A DNA stretch of 64,000 nucleotides. It comes from Amycolatopsis lexingtonensis (GTDB lineage Bacteria; Actinomycetota; Actinomycetes; Mycobacteriales; Pseudonocardiaceae). The stretch covers positions 5,935,501-5,999,500 of the forward strand of contig NZ_JADBEG010000001.1 in the NCBI RefSeq assembly GCF_014873755.1. Reading direction: 5' to 3'. Shown here in pieces: positions 1 to 6,525 of this stretch; the first letter of the stretch is position 1; the number at the start of each line of letters is the position of its first letter. A model generated the notes under the pieces. It was not told where the DNA came from and ran no database searches. It saw only the letters and a program-made list of their open reading frames with translations. Position numbers and translations under genes: made by a program.

Positions 1-365
1 ATCGCCGCGGTCACGTACGCCGCGATGGCGACCATCTTGGCGCTCAGCAGCCGGGTCCGGCCGACCGGGCGCACCAGCAGGTACCGCAGGGTGCCGCCGG
101 ACGCCTCGCCCGCGATCGAGTCGCCCGCGACCACCGCGACCGCGATCGGCAGGAACAGCGGCAGCACCAGGGCGAGCGCCGCGGCCGGGTACAGCGCGCC
201 GTCGTGCACCACCGCCGACAGGAACGCCCCACCTTGCCCGGGCGGCGGCGCGAAGTCGGCCGTGGCCAGGAAGACGCCGACGACCGCGGGCAGCAGGCAC
301 AGCAGCAGCACGCTGACCCAGACCCGGGGCCGTAGCGCGAGCTTGCGCAGTTCGACGCCGATCAC
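1..365 (-). CDS. ABC-2 type transporter permease, partial (C-terminus beyond window)
   Basis: Membrane subunit of an ABC exporter. Translation from the GTG at 365 gives a charged start (IGVELRKLALRPR), a hydrophobic segment, a short polar loop and a second hydrophobic segment, then the GEASGGTLRYLLVRPV stretch typical of ABC-2 permeases. About 121 residues are visible and the rest lies left of the window. The GTG start overlaps the TGA stop of the ATPase (GTGA, 362-365), implying translational coupling and one transporter complex. The substrate cannot be read from the sequence. Confidence 0.85.
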   Translation of the reverse strand, partial: MIGVELRKLALRPRVWVSVLLLCLLPAVVGVFLATADFAPPPGQGGAFLSAVVHDGALYPAAALALVLPLFLPIAVAVVAGDSIAGEASGGTLRYLLVRPVGRTRLLSAKMVAIAAYVTAA

Positions 366-1273
366 CCGGCCGCTCCGAACCGGTCCGAGCCCGGACCCGT
401 CAGGTCGAGGACCACTTGTTCCAGCGTCCGCTGCTCGGCGTGGATGGACGTCACGCGCACCCCCGCTTCGACGAGCAGCGCGTTCAGCGCCGCCGGGTCG
501 GTGTGCCGGATGACCAGCCGGTCGCCGTCGCGGGCTTCGAGCTGCCCGTCGAGGACCGCGGCCGCGGCCGCGGGATCCGGCGTCCCGACGAGCACCCGGC
601 CGGTCTCGGCCCGCAGCGCGGCCAGGTCCTCTTCCAGCACCAGCCGGCCGCGGTCGACGACGCCGACGCGGGTGCACAGCTGCTCCACCTCGGCCAGCAG
701 GTGACTGGAGAGGAACACCGTGGTGCCGCCCGCGTTCAGCGCGGTCAGCAGCTCCCGGATCTCCTTGATGCCCTGCGGGTCGAGCCCGTTCGTCGGCTCG
801 TCCAGGATCAGCAGCCGGGGCTTGCGCAGCAGCGCGCCGGCCAGCCCGAGCCGCTGGCGCATGCCGAGCGAGTACGCCTTGACCGGCCGCTGGTCGACCC
901 CGCCCAGCCCGACCTGCTCCAGCGCGTCGTCGATGCGACGGCGCCGCGTGCGCCGCCCGCCACCGCGCCCGGCGGCGTCGAGCAGCGCCAGGTTCCGCCG
1001 TCCGGACAGGTGCGGGTACGCGGCCGGGCCTTCGACGAGCGCGCCGACGTCGGGCAGCACTTCGGCGACCCGCTTCGGCACCGGCTTGCCGAGCACCTCG
1101 ATCTCCCCGCTGGTCGCGTAGACCAGGCCGAGCAGCATCCGGACCAGCGTGGTCTTGCCCGAGCCGTTCGGGCCGAGGAAGCCGTAGCGGTCGCCCTCGC
1201 GGACGTCGAGGTCGACCGCGTTCACGGCGACGGTGCGGCCGTAGGCCTTGGTGAGCGCGCGCGTGACGATCAT
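362..1273 (-). CDS. ABC transporter ATP-binding protein
   Basis: Nucleotide-binding subunit, 303 aa, partner of the downstream permease. It has a Walker A motif (GPNGSGKTT, around residue 35), an ABC signature-like YSLGMRQRL (around 135) and Walker B with the catalytic Glu (LLILDEPTNGLDP, around 155), then the switch His in LSSHLL. The C-terminal 80 residues are the extension usual in CcmA/DrrA-type drug or lipid exporters. Its ATG overlaps the stop of the upstream RseB-like gene (ATGA) and its stop overlaps the permease start, so the three genes form one coupled operon. Substrate unknown. Confidence 0.93.
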   Translation of the reverse strand: MIVTRALTKAYGRTVAVNAVDLDVREGDRYGFLGPNGSGKTTLVRMLLGLVYATSGEIEVLGKPVPKRVAEVLPDVGALVEGPAAYPHLSGRRNLALLDAAGRGGGRRTRRRRIDDALEQVGLGGVDQRPVKAYSLGMRQRLGLAGALLRKPRLLILDEPTNGLDPQGIKEIRELLTALNAGGTTVFLSSHLLAEVEQLCTRVGVVDRGRLVLEEDLAALRAETGRVLVGTPDPAAAAAVLDGQLEARDGDRLVIRHTDPAALNALLVEAGVRVTSIHAEQRTLEQVVLDLTGPGSDRFGAAG

Positions 1274-2391
1274 CGGCTGCCCCGCCGCAGCCGCGACAGC
1301 TCGTCCGCGACGGACTTCAGCACGTCGGCCGTCACCGTCCCGGCCAGCAGGTAGGAGCGGCGGGAGACGGCCGAGCGGACGATCGCCAGCGACAACGGCG
1401 TGATCGCCAGCTGCACCACGGTCCCGCCGGTCAGCTTGACCTGCACCCCGCCCGCCTTCCCGGCGGCGTCGCTCGCCGCGTTGGCCACCGCGCGCGGCAC
1501 GGCGATCACCGCGAAGGACGCCAGCCCCTTGCCGTAGAGCGCGGCGCCCTGCACGCCCCCGAAGTCAGAAGACACCACCGGCCGCCCGGCCAGCGCCGAG
1601 GGCAGCGGCACCTGGTTGAAGGCGCCGAGCGTGTCCGAGACGTCCGGGGCGCTCGCCACGGTGAAGCCGGACCCGAGCACCGGCCGCGGGGCCTCGACGA
1701 CCGGCGTGGTCTGGGCCAGCTCCTGGAACTCGGTGACGAGGATCGGGGCCTGCTGCCCGCGCGCGGTCACCTCGACGCGCACGGCCACCCCGGTCGCCGG
1801 GTCGGCCCACACGTCCACCCGGCCGATGGTCGTGTCCGGGTCGGCGGGAACGAGCCGGAACCCGGACGCGGCGACGCCGGCGACGTTCCGGCCCGGCAGC
1901 GCGCTCACCGGGTCGCCCTGCGCCGCGCGCAGGATCCGCCGCGCGAGTTCGGGCGGCAGCAGGTCCGCGGCCCGCGGCAGCCGGACGGCGGGTTCGCCGA
2001 TCAGCTCGGTCAGCGTGTTGTCGCCGTAGTCCCACGTGTATTCGCCGTCGGGCAGCCGGTAGAGGTCGTGCTCGCCGGCGGTGCCGAGGATGTCGACCCG
2101 GTAGCGGTCGGGCCCGGCGTACCAGACGCGCATCGGCGTCCGCATCGAGAAGAGCGCGGTGACGGCGCCGAGGTTCGGCAGCTCGGGCAGGGCCAGCGAA
2201 CCCGCGCTTTCGGCGTAGCCCTGGTACGGCCGTCCGGCGGAGTCCAGGACGAGATCCCGCAGCTTGCCGGCGTCGGCCGCCGCGCCGGCGGGGGCGAGCG
2301 CGCTGAGCACCGAAGGCAGGGCGACGAGGACGGCGGCCACGGCCGCGACGACCGCCCACCGGCGACGCTTTTCCCGCCGCACCACCGTCAT
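1270..2391 (-). CDS. LolA/RseB-like exported protein
   Basis: 373 aa with an Arg/Lys-rich N-terminus and one hydrophobic segment (about residues 10-35), so secreted or anchored outside the membrane. The body resembles the RseB/LolA-type half-barrel: a MRTPMRVWYAGPDRYRVDI strand pair, then a YRLPDGEYTWDYGDN stretch. Such proteins bind lipids or unfolded or modified surface proteins. Position upstream of, and overlapping by 4 bp with, the ABC ATPase gene suggests an accessory or sensor role for the exporter. No sigma or anti-sigma gene is adjacent, so an RseB-style role is unsupported. Confidence 0.75.
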   Translation of the reverse strand: MTVVRREKRRRWAVVAAVAAVLVALPSVLSALAPAGAAADAGKLRDLVLDSAGRPYQGYAESAGSLALPELPNLGAVTALFSMRTPMRVWYAGPDRYRVDILGTAGEHDLYRLPDGEYTWDYGDNTLTELIGEPAVRLPRAADLLPPELARRILRAAQGDPVSALPGRNVAGVAASGFRLVPADPDTTIGRVDVWADPATGVAVRVEVTARGQQAPILVTEFQELAQTTPVVEAPRPVLGSGFTVASAPDVSDTLGAFNQVPLPSALAGRPVVSSDFGGVQGAALYGKGLASFAVIAVPRAVANAASDAAGKAGGVQVKLTGGTVVQLAITPLSLAIVRSAVSRRSYLLAGTVTADVLKSVADELSRLRRGSR

Positions 2392-2465
2392 CCGGCATCA
2401 CCTCTGCACCCTTTGTACGCCACGAAGGCTAGGGTCGAAGGGTGACGAACCCCGTTCATGCCGCC

Positions 2466-2491
2466 GTCCTGAGCTAGTTCCCCGTCAGGAC
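2466..2491. promoter_or_regulatory. 7-bp inverted repeat in a divergent intergenic region
   Basis: GTCCTGA (2466-2472) and TCAGGAC (2485-2491) are perfect inverted arms 12 bp apart, between the divergent RseB-like (from 2391) and methyltransferase (from 2558) genes. The position fits an operator better than a terminator, but no regulator is adjacent. Confidence 0.3.
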
Positions 2492-2557
2492 CTCCCGCAC
2501 ACCCGCCCGCTCGCGGGTGCTTCGACGTGCCCGCGGCAATGAACGGAAACCCTTTTC

Positions 2558-3631
2558 ATGGCTTACCTCGTCGTGCCCGGCGAACCCGATCGCCGGCTGT
2601 TTTCCCCTCCCTCGCGCCATGCGGTCGCCGCGGACGACCGCCTTTCCGCCGCGGCCGCCCTGCGCATGGTTTCTTCCGGCGTCGCGCTGCTCTGGCGCGG
2701 TGACTACCCGGCGGCCCGGCGGCTCCTGGACGCGCTGGCCCGGCGCCTGCCTTCCCCGCCCCCGGATGACTTCGCGCGCTACCGGGCGGCCCGCGCCCAC
2801 CGCGCCCGGCTCCTTTCGCTGCTGTACATACCGCTGGATCCGGGGTACCTCGTGCCCCTGCGCCGCGCTCCGGACGTCCGGGCGGCGTGCACCGACGTCT
2901 ACGGCCCCTCGGACGTCCCCGCGGCCGTGCCGCTGCGGGAACTGCTCGGGGTGCTGAGCGCCGCCGAATGGCGCCGGACGGGCATCGCCGTGCCCGCGCT
3001 CGGCGCGCGGATCCACCCGCACTACGGCGTTTTCGCGCCGCTGCGGCCGGAGTACGTCGAGCTGGTCGCGCGAGCGCCGTTGCCGAGCGCGGAGCTGGCG
3101 TTCGACATCGGCACCGGCACCGGCGTGCTGGCCGCCGTCCTCGCCCACCGCGGGGTCGCGCGGGTGGTGGCCACGAACGCCTCGGCGCGGGCGGTCGCCT
3201 GCGCCCGGGAGAACCTGACCCGGCTGGGCTTCGGCGACCGCGCGGAAGTCGTGCGGACGGACCTGTTCCCGCCCGGCCGCGCCCCGCTGGTGGTGACGAA
3301 CCCGCCGTGGCTCCCGGGCCGCCCGCGCACCCCGCTCGACCACGCGGTGTACGACCCGGGCCACCGCATGCTCCGCGGCTTCCTCGACCGCGCCCGCCGC
3401 CACCTGACCCCGGACGGCGAGGCGTGGCTGGTGCTGTCCGACCTCGCCGAGCACCTGGGCCTGCGCACGCGCGCGCAGTTGCTCGAGTGGATCGAGGCGG
3501 CGGGCTTGCGAGTGGTGGACCGGACCGGCACCCCGGCCCGCCACCCCCGCGCGCTCGATCCGGCGGACCCGCTGCACCGGGCCAGGGCCGCGGAGGTCAC
3601 GTCACTCTGGCGACTCAGTCCCCGGCCCTGA
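2558..3631 (+). CDS. Class I SAM-dependent methyltransferase (small-domain, NPPW type)
   Basis: 357 aa. The C-terminal half is a Rossmann methyltransferase: the SAM loop FDIGTGTGVLAAVLA (around 185-200) and the catalytic NPPW motif (around residue 247) typical of enzymes acting on planar nitrogen of glutamine, adenine or guanine (HemK/PrmC, RsmC/RlmG). The N-terminal 150 residues are a separate alpha-helical region resembling the pseudo-domain of rRNA guanine methyltransferases. Substrate is not determinable; rRNA, a protein glutamine or a small molecule are all possible. It is monocistronic and convergent with the FolP2-like gene. Confidence 0.85.
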   Translation: MAYLVVPGEPDRRLFSPPSRHAVAADDRLSAAAALRMVSSGVALLWRGDYPAARRLLDALARRLPSPPPDDFARYRAARAHRARLLSLLYIPLDPGYLVPLRRAPDVRAACTDVYGPSDVPAAVPLRELLGVLSAAEWRRTGIAVPALGARIHPHYGVFAPLRPEYVELVARAPLPSAELAFDIGTGTGVLAAVLAHRGVARVVATNASARAVACARENLTRLGFGDRAEVVRTDLFPPGRAPLVVTNPPWLPGRPRTPLDHAVYDPGHRMLRGFLDRARRHLTPDGEAWLVLSDLAEHLGLRTRAQLLEWIEAAGLRVVDRTGTPARHPRALDPADPLHRARAAEVTSLWRLSPRP

Positions 3632-3644
3632 CACCTGCCCCCAA

Positions 3645-3729
3645 GCGCCCCAATGTGGCCTTCGGTGCGTCTGACGCACCCAAGGCGGCCTTCGGTGCGC
3701 AAGACGCAACCAAGGCCGCCTTGGGGCGC
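3645..3729. repeat. 30-bp tandem repeat inside a long inverted repeat
   Basis: Two complete 30-bp units start at 3651 and 3681 (sharing GGCCTTCGGTGCG) and a third, partial one starts at 3711. Outer arms GCGCCCCAA (3645-3653) and TTGGGGCGC (3721-3729) are perfect complements, and GGTGCGT/ACGCACC inside unit 1 forms its own hairpin. The array fills the gap between two convergent genes, so it could terminate transcription from both sides, but its internal repetition is more than a terminator needs. Confidence 0.75.
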
Positions 3730-3745
3730 CCTGGACCGGGGCGGC

Positions 3746-4630
3746 TCAGTCCACAGTAGACAGACCGGCGACCGCCGCCACGGCTTCCCGCGTCTCGCGG
3801 ACGTTGTGGGCGCGGAAGACCGCGGCGCCCGCGTGTGCCGCGATCGCCGTCGCCGCGAGGGTGCCCGCCAGGCGGTCGCGGGCTTCGACGTCGAGGGTCT
3901 CGCCGATCAGGTCCTTGTTCGACAGCGCGACCAGCACCGGCCAGCCGGTCGCCACCAGGCGGTCGAAGTGGCGGAGCAGCTCGAGGCCGTGGCGGGTGCT
4001 CTTGCCGAAGTCGAACGTCGGGTCGATGAGGACGCCGCCGCGCGGGACCCCGGCGGCGACCGTCCGCTCGGCCGCCGTGGTCAGCTCGGCGACCACGTCC
4101 GCGACGACGTCGTCGTAGCGCGGCCAGAACGGCCGTTCCGGGGTCGGCGCGGGGTACGGGTCGGTCCGCACCGGCATGCCCCCGACGTGGGAGCAGACGT
4201 AGCCCGCGCCGAACTCGGCGGCGACCTCGACCAGCTTGGGGTCGGCGCCGGCCCAGGTGTCGTTGAGCAGGTCGGCGCCGGCCTCGCACACCTGGCGGCC
4301 GACCTCGTGCCGCCAGGTGTCGACGCTGATCACCAGCCCGGGGTGGCGCTCGCGCACCTCGGCGACGAACGGCACCACCCGCCTGCTCTCTTCGTCGACG
4401 TCGATCTCGGGCCCCTCGCCCGCCTTGACGCCGCCGATGTCCACGATGTCGGCGCCGGCCGCGACCGCGCGGTCCACGGCTTCGCGGGCGGCGTCCTCGG
4501 CGAAGGTCGCGCCCTTGTCGTAGAACGAATCGGGCGTGCGGTTCACGATGGCCATGACCAGGGCGCGGTCGCCGGGCATGCGACGGCCCCGGAAGACCAC
4601 CTCCGGCCGGTGTGACGTCATGACCTTCAC
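3746..4630 (-). CDS. folP2: Dihydropteroate synthase-like protein (FolP2 type)
   Basis: 294 aa TIM-barrel of the pterin-binding family. The signature reads MAIVNRTPDSFYDKGATF rather than the LNVTPDSFSDGG of canonical FolP1; NRTPDSFYDKG is characteristic of mycobacterial FolP2. The VDIGGVKAG, VISVDTWR and LLNDTWAG segments line the pterin pocket. The M. leprae FolP2 paralogue has been reported to lack dihydropteroate synthase activity, so a folate role should not be assumed. No other folate gene is nearby. Start ATG 4630; an alternative Met lies three codons in. Confidence 0.88.
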   Translation of the reverse strand: MKVMTSHRPEVVFRGRRMPGDRALVMAIVNRTPDSFYDKGATFAEDAAREAVDRAVAAGADIVDIGGVKAGEGPEIDVDEESRRVVPFVAEVRERHPGLVISVDTWRHEVGRQVCEAGADLLNDTWAGADPKLVEVAAEFGAGYVCSHVGGMPVRTDPYPAPTPERPFWPRYDDVVADVVAELTTAAERTVAAGVPRGGVLIDPTFDFGKSTRHGLELLRHFDRLVATGWPVLVALSNKDLIGETLDVEARDRLAGTLAATAIAAHAGAAVFRAHNVRETREAVAAVAGLSTVD

Positions 4631-4714
4631 CCTGCCAGGTCACGGCTGGGTCCGAAACGCCGCTCCGGGGCCCGCGAGCCGGTTATCCTCGGCGCACACC
4701 GAGCAGGGGGAACC

Positions 4715-5371
4715 ATGAACGCGACCAGCGAGGGGCCGGCCCGCAGCGAAGCCGAGGCGATGATCGCCGAAGCCAAGAAGGCCCTCTGGGTGATGGTGGG
4801 CCTGCTGGCGGTGCTGTGGGCGGTGCAGATCGTCAACTCGCTCAGCGGCTACGACCTGAGCCAGGAGTTCGGCATCGAGGCGCGCGACCCGGCGTCGCTG
4901 CCGGAGATCTTCAGCGCGCCGTTCATGCACTCGAGCTGGGGCCACATCGAAGGCAATTCGGGCCCGCTGTTCGTCTTCGGCTTCCTCGCCGCCTACCGCG
5001 GGGTGAAGAAGTGGCTGGGCGTGAGCGTGCTGATCATCGTCGCAAGCGGCCTCGGCGTCTGGTTCATCTCGCCGTCGGACTCGATCACGGTCGGCGCCAG
5101 CGGCCTGGTCTTCGGGTACTTCGGCTACATCATCGTGCGCGGCCTGTTCGACCGGCACCCGATCGACATCGTGATCGGGATCGTGATGGCACTCTGCTTC
5201 GCCTACCAGTTCACGTCGCTGCTGCCGACCGACGAACGCGTCAGCTGGCAGGGTCACCTGTTCGGGTTCGCCGGCGGCATCGTCGGCGGCTGGCTGTTCC
5301 GCGACCGCAGGCCCAAGGTGGTCGCCGCCCCCGACGCGACGACCACCCTGCTCCCCAAGGACCTCAGCTAG
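4715..5371 (+). CDS. Rhomboid family intramembrane serine protease
   Basis: 218 aa with six hydrophobic segments. The catalytic serine sits in GASGLVFG (around residue 129) and the catalytic histidine in a GHLFGFAGG segment (around 180), giving the Ser-His dyad of rhomboids; the membrane-inserted SSWGHIEGNSGPLFVFG (around 70-85) matches the conserved HxxxN helix. It cleaves transmembrane helices of unknown substrates. An AGGGGGAACC ribosome site precedes the ATG. Its 3' end overlaps the convergent YceI gene by 8 bp. Confidence 0.93.
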   Translation: MNATSEGPARSEAEAMIAEAKKALWVMVGLLAVLWAVQIVNSLSGYDLSQEFGIEARDPASLPEIFSAPFMHSSWGHIEGNSGPLFVFGFLAAYRGVKKWLGVSVLIIVASGLGVWFISPSDSITVGASGLVFGYFGYIIVRGLFDRHPIDIVIGIVMALCFAYQFTSLLPTDERVSWQGHLFGFAGGIVGGWLFRDRRPKVVAAPDATTTLLPKDLS

Positions 5372-5861
5372 GCGGCTCGAGCTCCGCTTCGACGTCGATC
5401 CGGACGTACCGGCCGATCACCGCGCGCGGCACCCGCATGCCGAGCGGAGCGCGGTCCAGCGTCCCCGTCGCGCGCACCCCGGTCGCGGTGACCGGCTCGA
5501 CGGTCAGCGTCAGCGGGCACGACGTCCCGCGCAGCCGGAGGTCGCCGGTCACCTCCCAGCCGTCGCCGCGGCGCCGGACGCCGGTGGCCGTGAACGTCAG
5601 GTCCGGGTGGGCGCCGCTGTCGAGCAGGTTCGGCTTCCGCAGGTCGGCGTCGCGGCGGGCGTTCCCGGTCCCGAGCGCGCCGAGGTCGAGCTCGGCGTGG
5701 ACGGCGGTCACGCCGCCGCCGGTGACCTCGACGCTCCCGGCGCGGACCGGGATCGTGCCGCCGACGCGGTTGAAGCCGAAGTTGCGGACCTCGAACGACG
5801 CCGTCGCCGTGCGGACGGTCCACGTCCCGGCGCGGAGCGCGGGAGCGGTGCGCGGGCTCAT
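5364..5861 (-). CDS. YceI family protein
   Basis: 165 aa, full length for the family. The lipocalin-like barrel bears the usual pattern: a FGFNRVGGTIPV start, ARRDADLRKPNLLDSGAHP, then LTFTATGV and GDLRLRGTSCPLTL. YceI proteins bind polyisoprenoid or other amphiphilic ligands. No signal peptide is visible, so this copy is cytosolic. Its ATG overlaps the stop of the upstream ABM-like gene (ATGA at 5858-5861), so the two are translationally coupled. Confidence 0.9.
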   Translation of the reverse strand: MSPRTAPALRAGTWTVRTATASFEVRNFGFNRVGGTIPVRAGSVEVTGGGVTAVHAELDLGALGTGNARRDADLRKPNLLDSGAHPDLTFTATGVRRRGDGWEVTGDLRLRGTSCPLTLTVEPVTATGVRATGTLDRAPLGMRVPRAVIGRYVRIDVEAELEPPS

Positions 5862-6415
5862 CGCGCACCCGCCGGCGACGGCAGGGCAGCGTGCGACACG
5901 CGGTGGACGTCGACGCGGTCCGGGCCGGGCAGCAGCGCCGGGTCCTCGCCGGGCAGCAGCTCCGTGGCCATGATCGCGTCCTGCACGGCCTCGATCGTGG
6001 CCATCGACGCGGTGAGCGCGACGACGACCAGTGACCGGTCTTCGGCGAGCAGGGCGTAGGTCGTCCCGACGCCCTCGAGGTCTCGGACGGCGGGCCAGAT
6101 CCGCTCGCGGCCCGCGCGCAGCTCGGCGGCCGACTGCTCGGCGCCCCGGGGCCCGTCGAACCAGGTGAGCTGGGCGTACGCGGCCGCGGCGGACGCGGAG
6201 TGCACGTCGGCGACCCGGTAGGCGCCGGAGTCGAGCCAGGTGGTCCCGGCAGGCCGCCGGGCGGCGGCTTCGCCCGCGGTGGCGGCGTCGGGCCAGAAGG
6301 TGACGACGGCGCCGGCCAGGCCGCCGAGCTGGTTGAGCGTGCAGGCGCCGAGGGCGTCCGCGCCGAAGTCCGAGGTCCCGAGTGGACCCCGGAACTGGTG
6401 GATGGTGGCGTGCAT
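5858..6415 (-). CDS. Hypothetical protein, ABM/dimeric alpha-beta barrel-like
   Basis: 185 aa. It starts MHATIHQFRGPLG and contains two weakly similar halves (VVTFWPDAATAGEAA; YALLAEDRSLVVVALT) resembling antibiotic-biosynthesis-monooxygenase or EthD-like ferredoxin folds. I see no cofactor or metal motif. It is the first gene of a two-gene operon with YceI and is transcribed divergently from the LAL regulator at 6526, the likely controller. Functional assignment is weak. Confidence 0.75.
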   Translation of the reverse strand: MHATIHQFRGPLGTSDFGADALGACTLNQLGGLAGAVVTFWPDAATAGEAAARRPAGTTWLDSGAYRVADVHSASAAAAYAQLTWFDGPRGAEQSAAELRAGRERIWPAVRDLEGVGTTYALLAEDRSLVVVALTASMATIEAVQDAIMATELLPGEDPALLPGPDRVDVHRVSHAALPSPAGAR

Positions 6416-6469
6416 GGGGTGCTCCTTCCGCTGTGCCGCCGACTCTCGCCCGCGACGGCGCCCGCGACA

Positions 6470-6497
6470 TCAGTGCCAGTACGGAGAAGGGCACTGA
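6470..6497. promoter_or_regulatory. Candidate operator between ABM-YceI operon and LAL regulator
   Basis: Perfect 8-bp arms TCAGTGCC (6470-6477) and GGCACTGA (6490-6497) with a 12-bp spacer lie 29 bp before the LuxR start and 55 bp before the divergent operon. Geometry fits a dimeric regulator site; the neighbouring LuxR protein is the obvious candidate binder (inference). Confidence 0.5.
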
Positions 6498-6525
6498 AAC
6501 CCGGCACGGAGGGGATACTGCTCGG

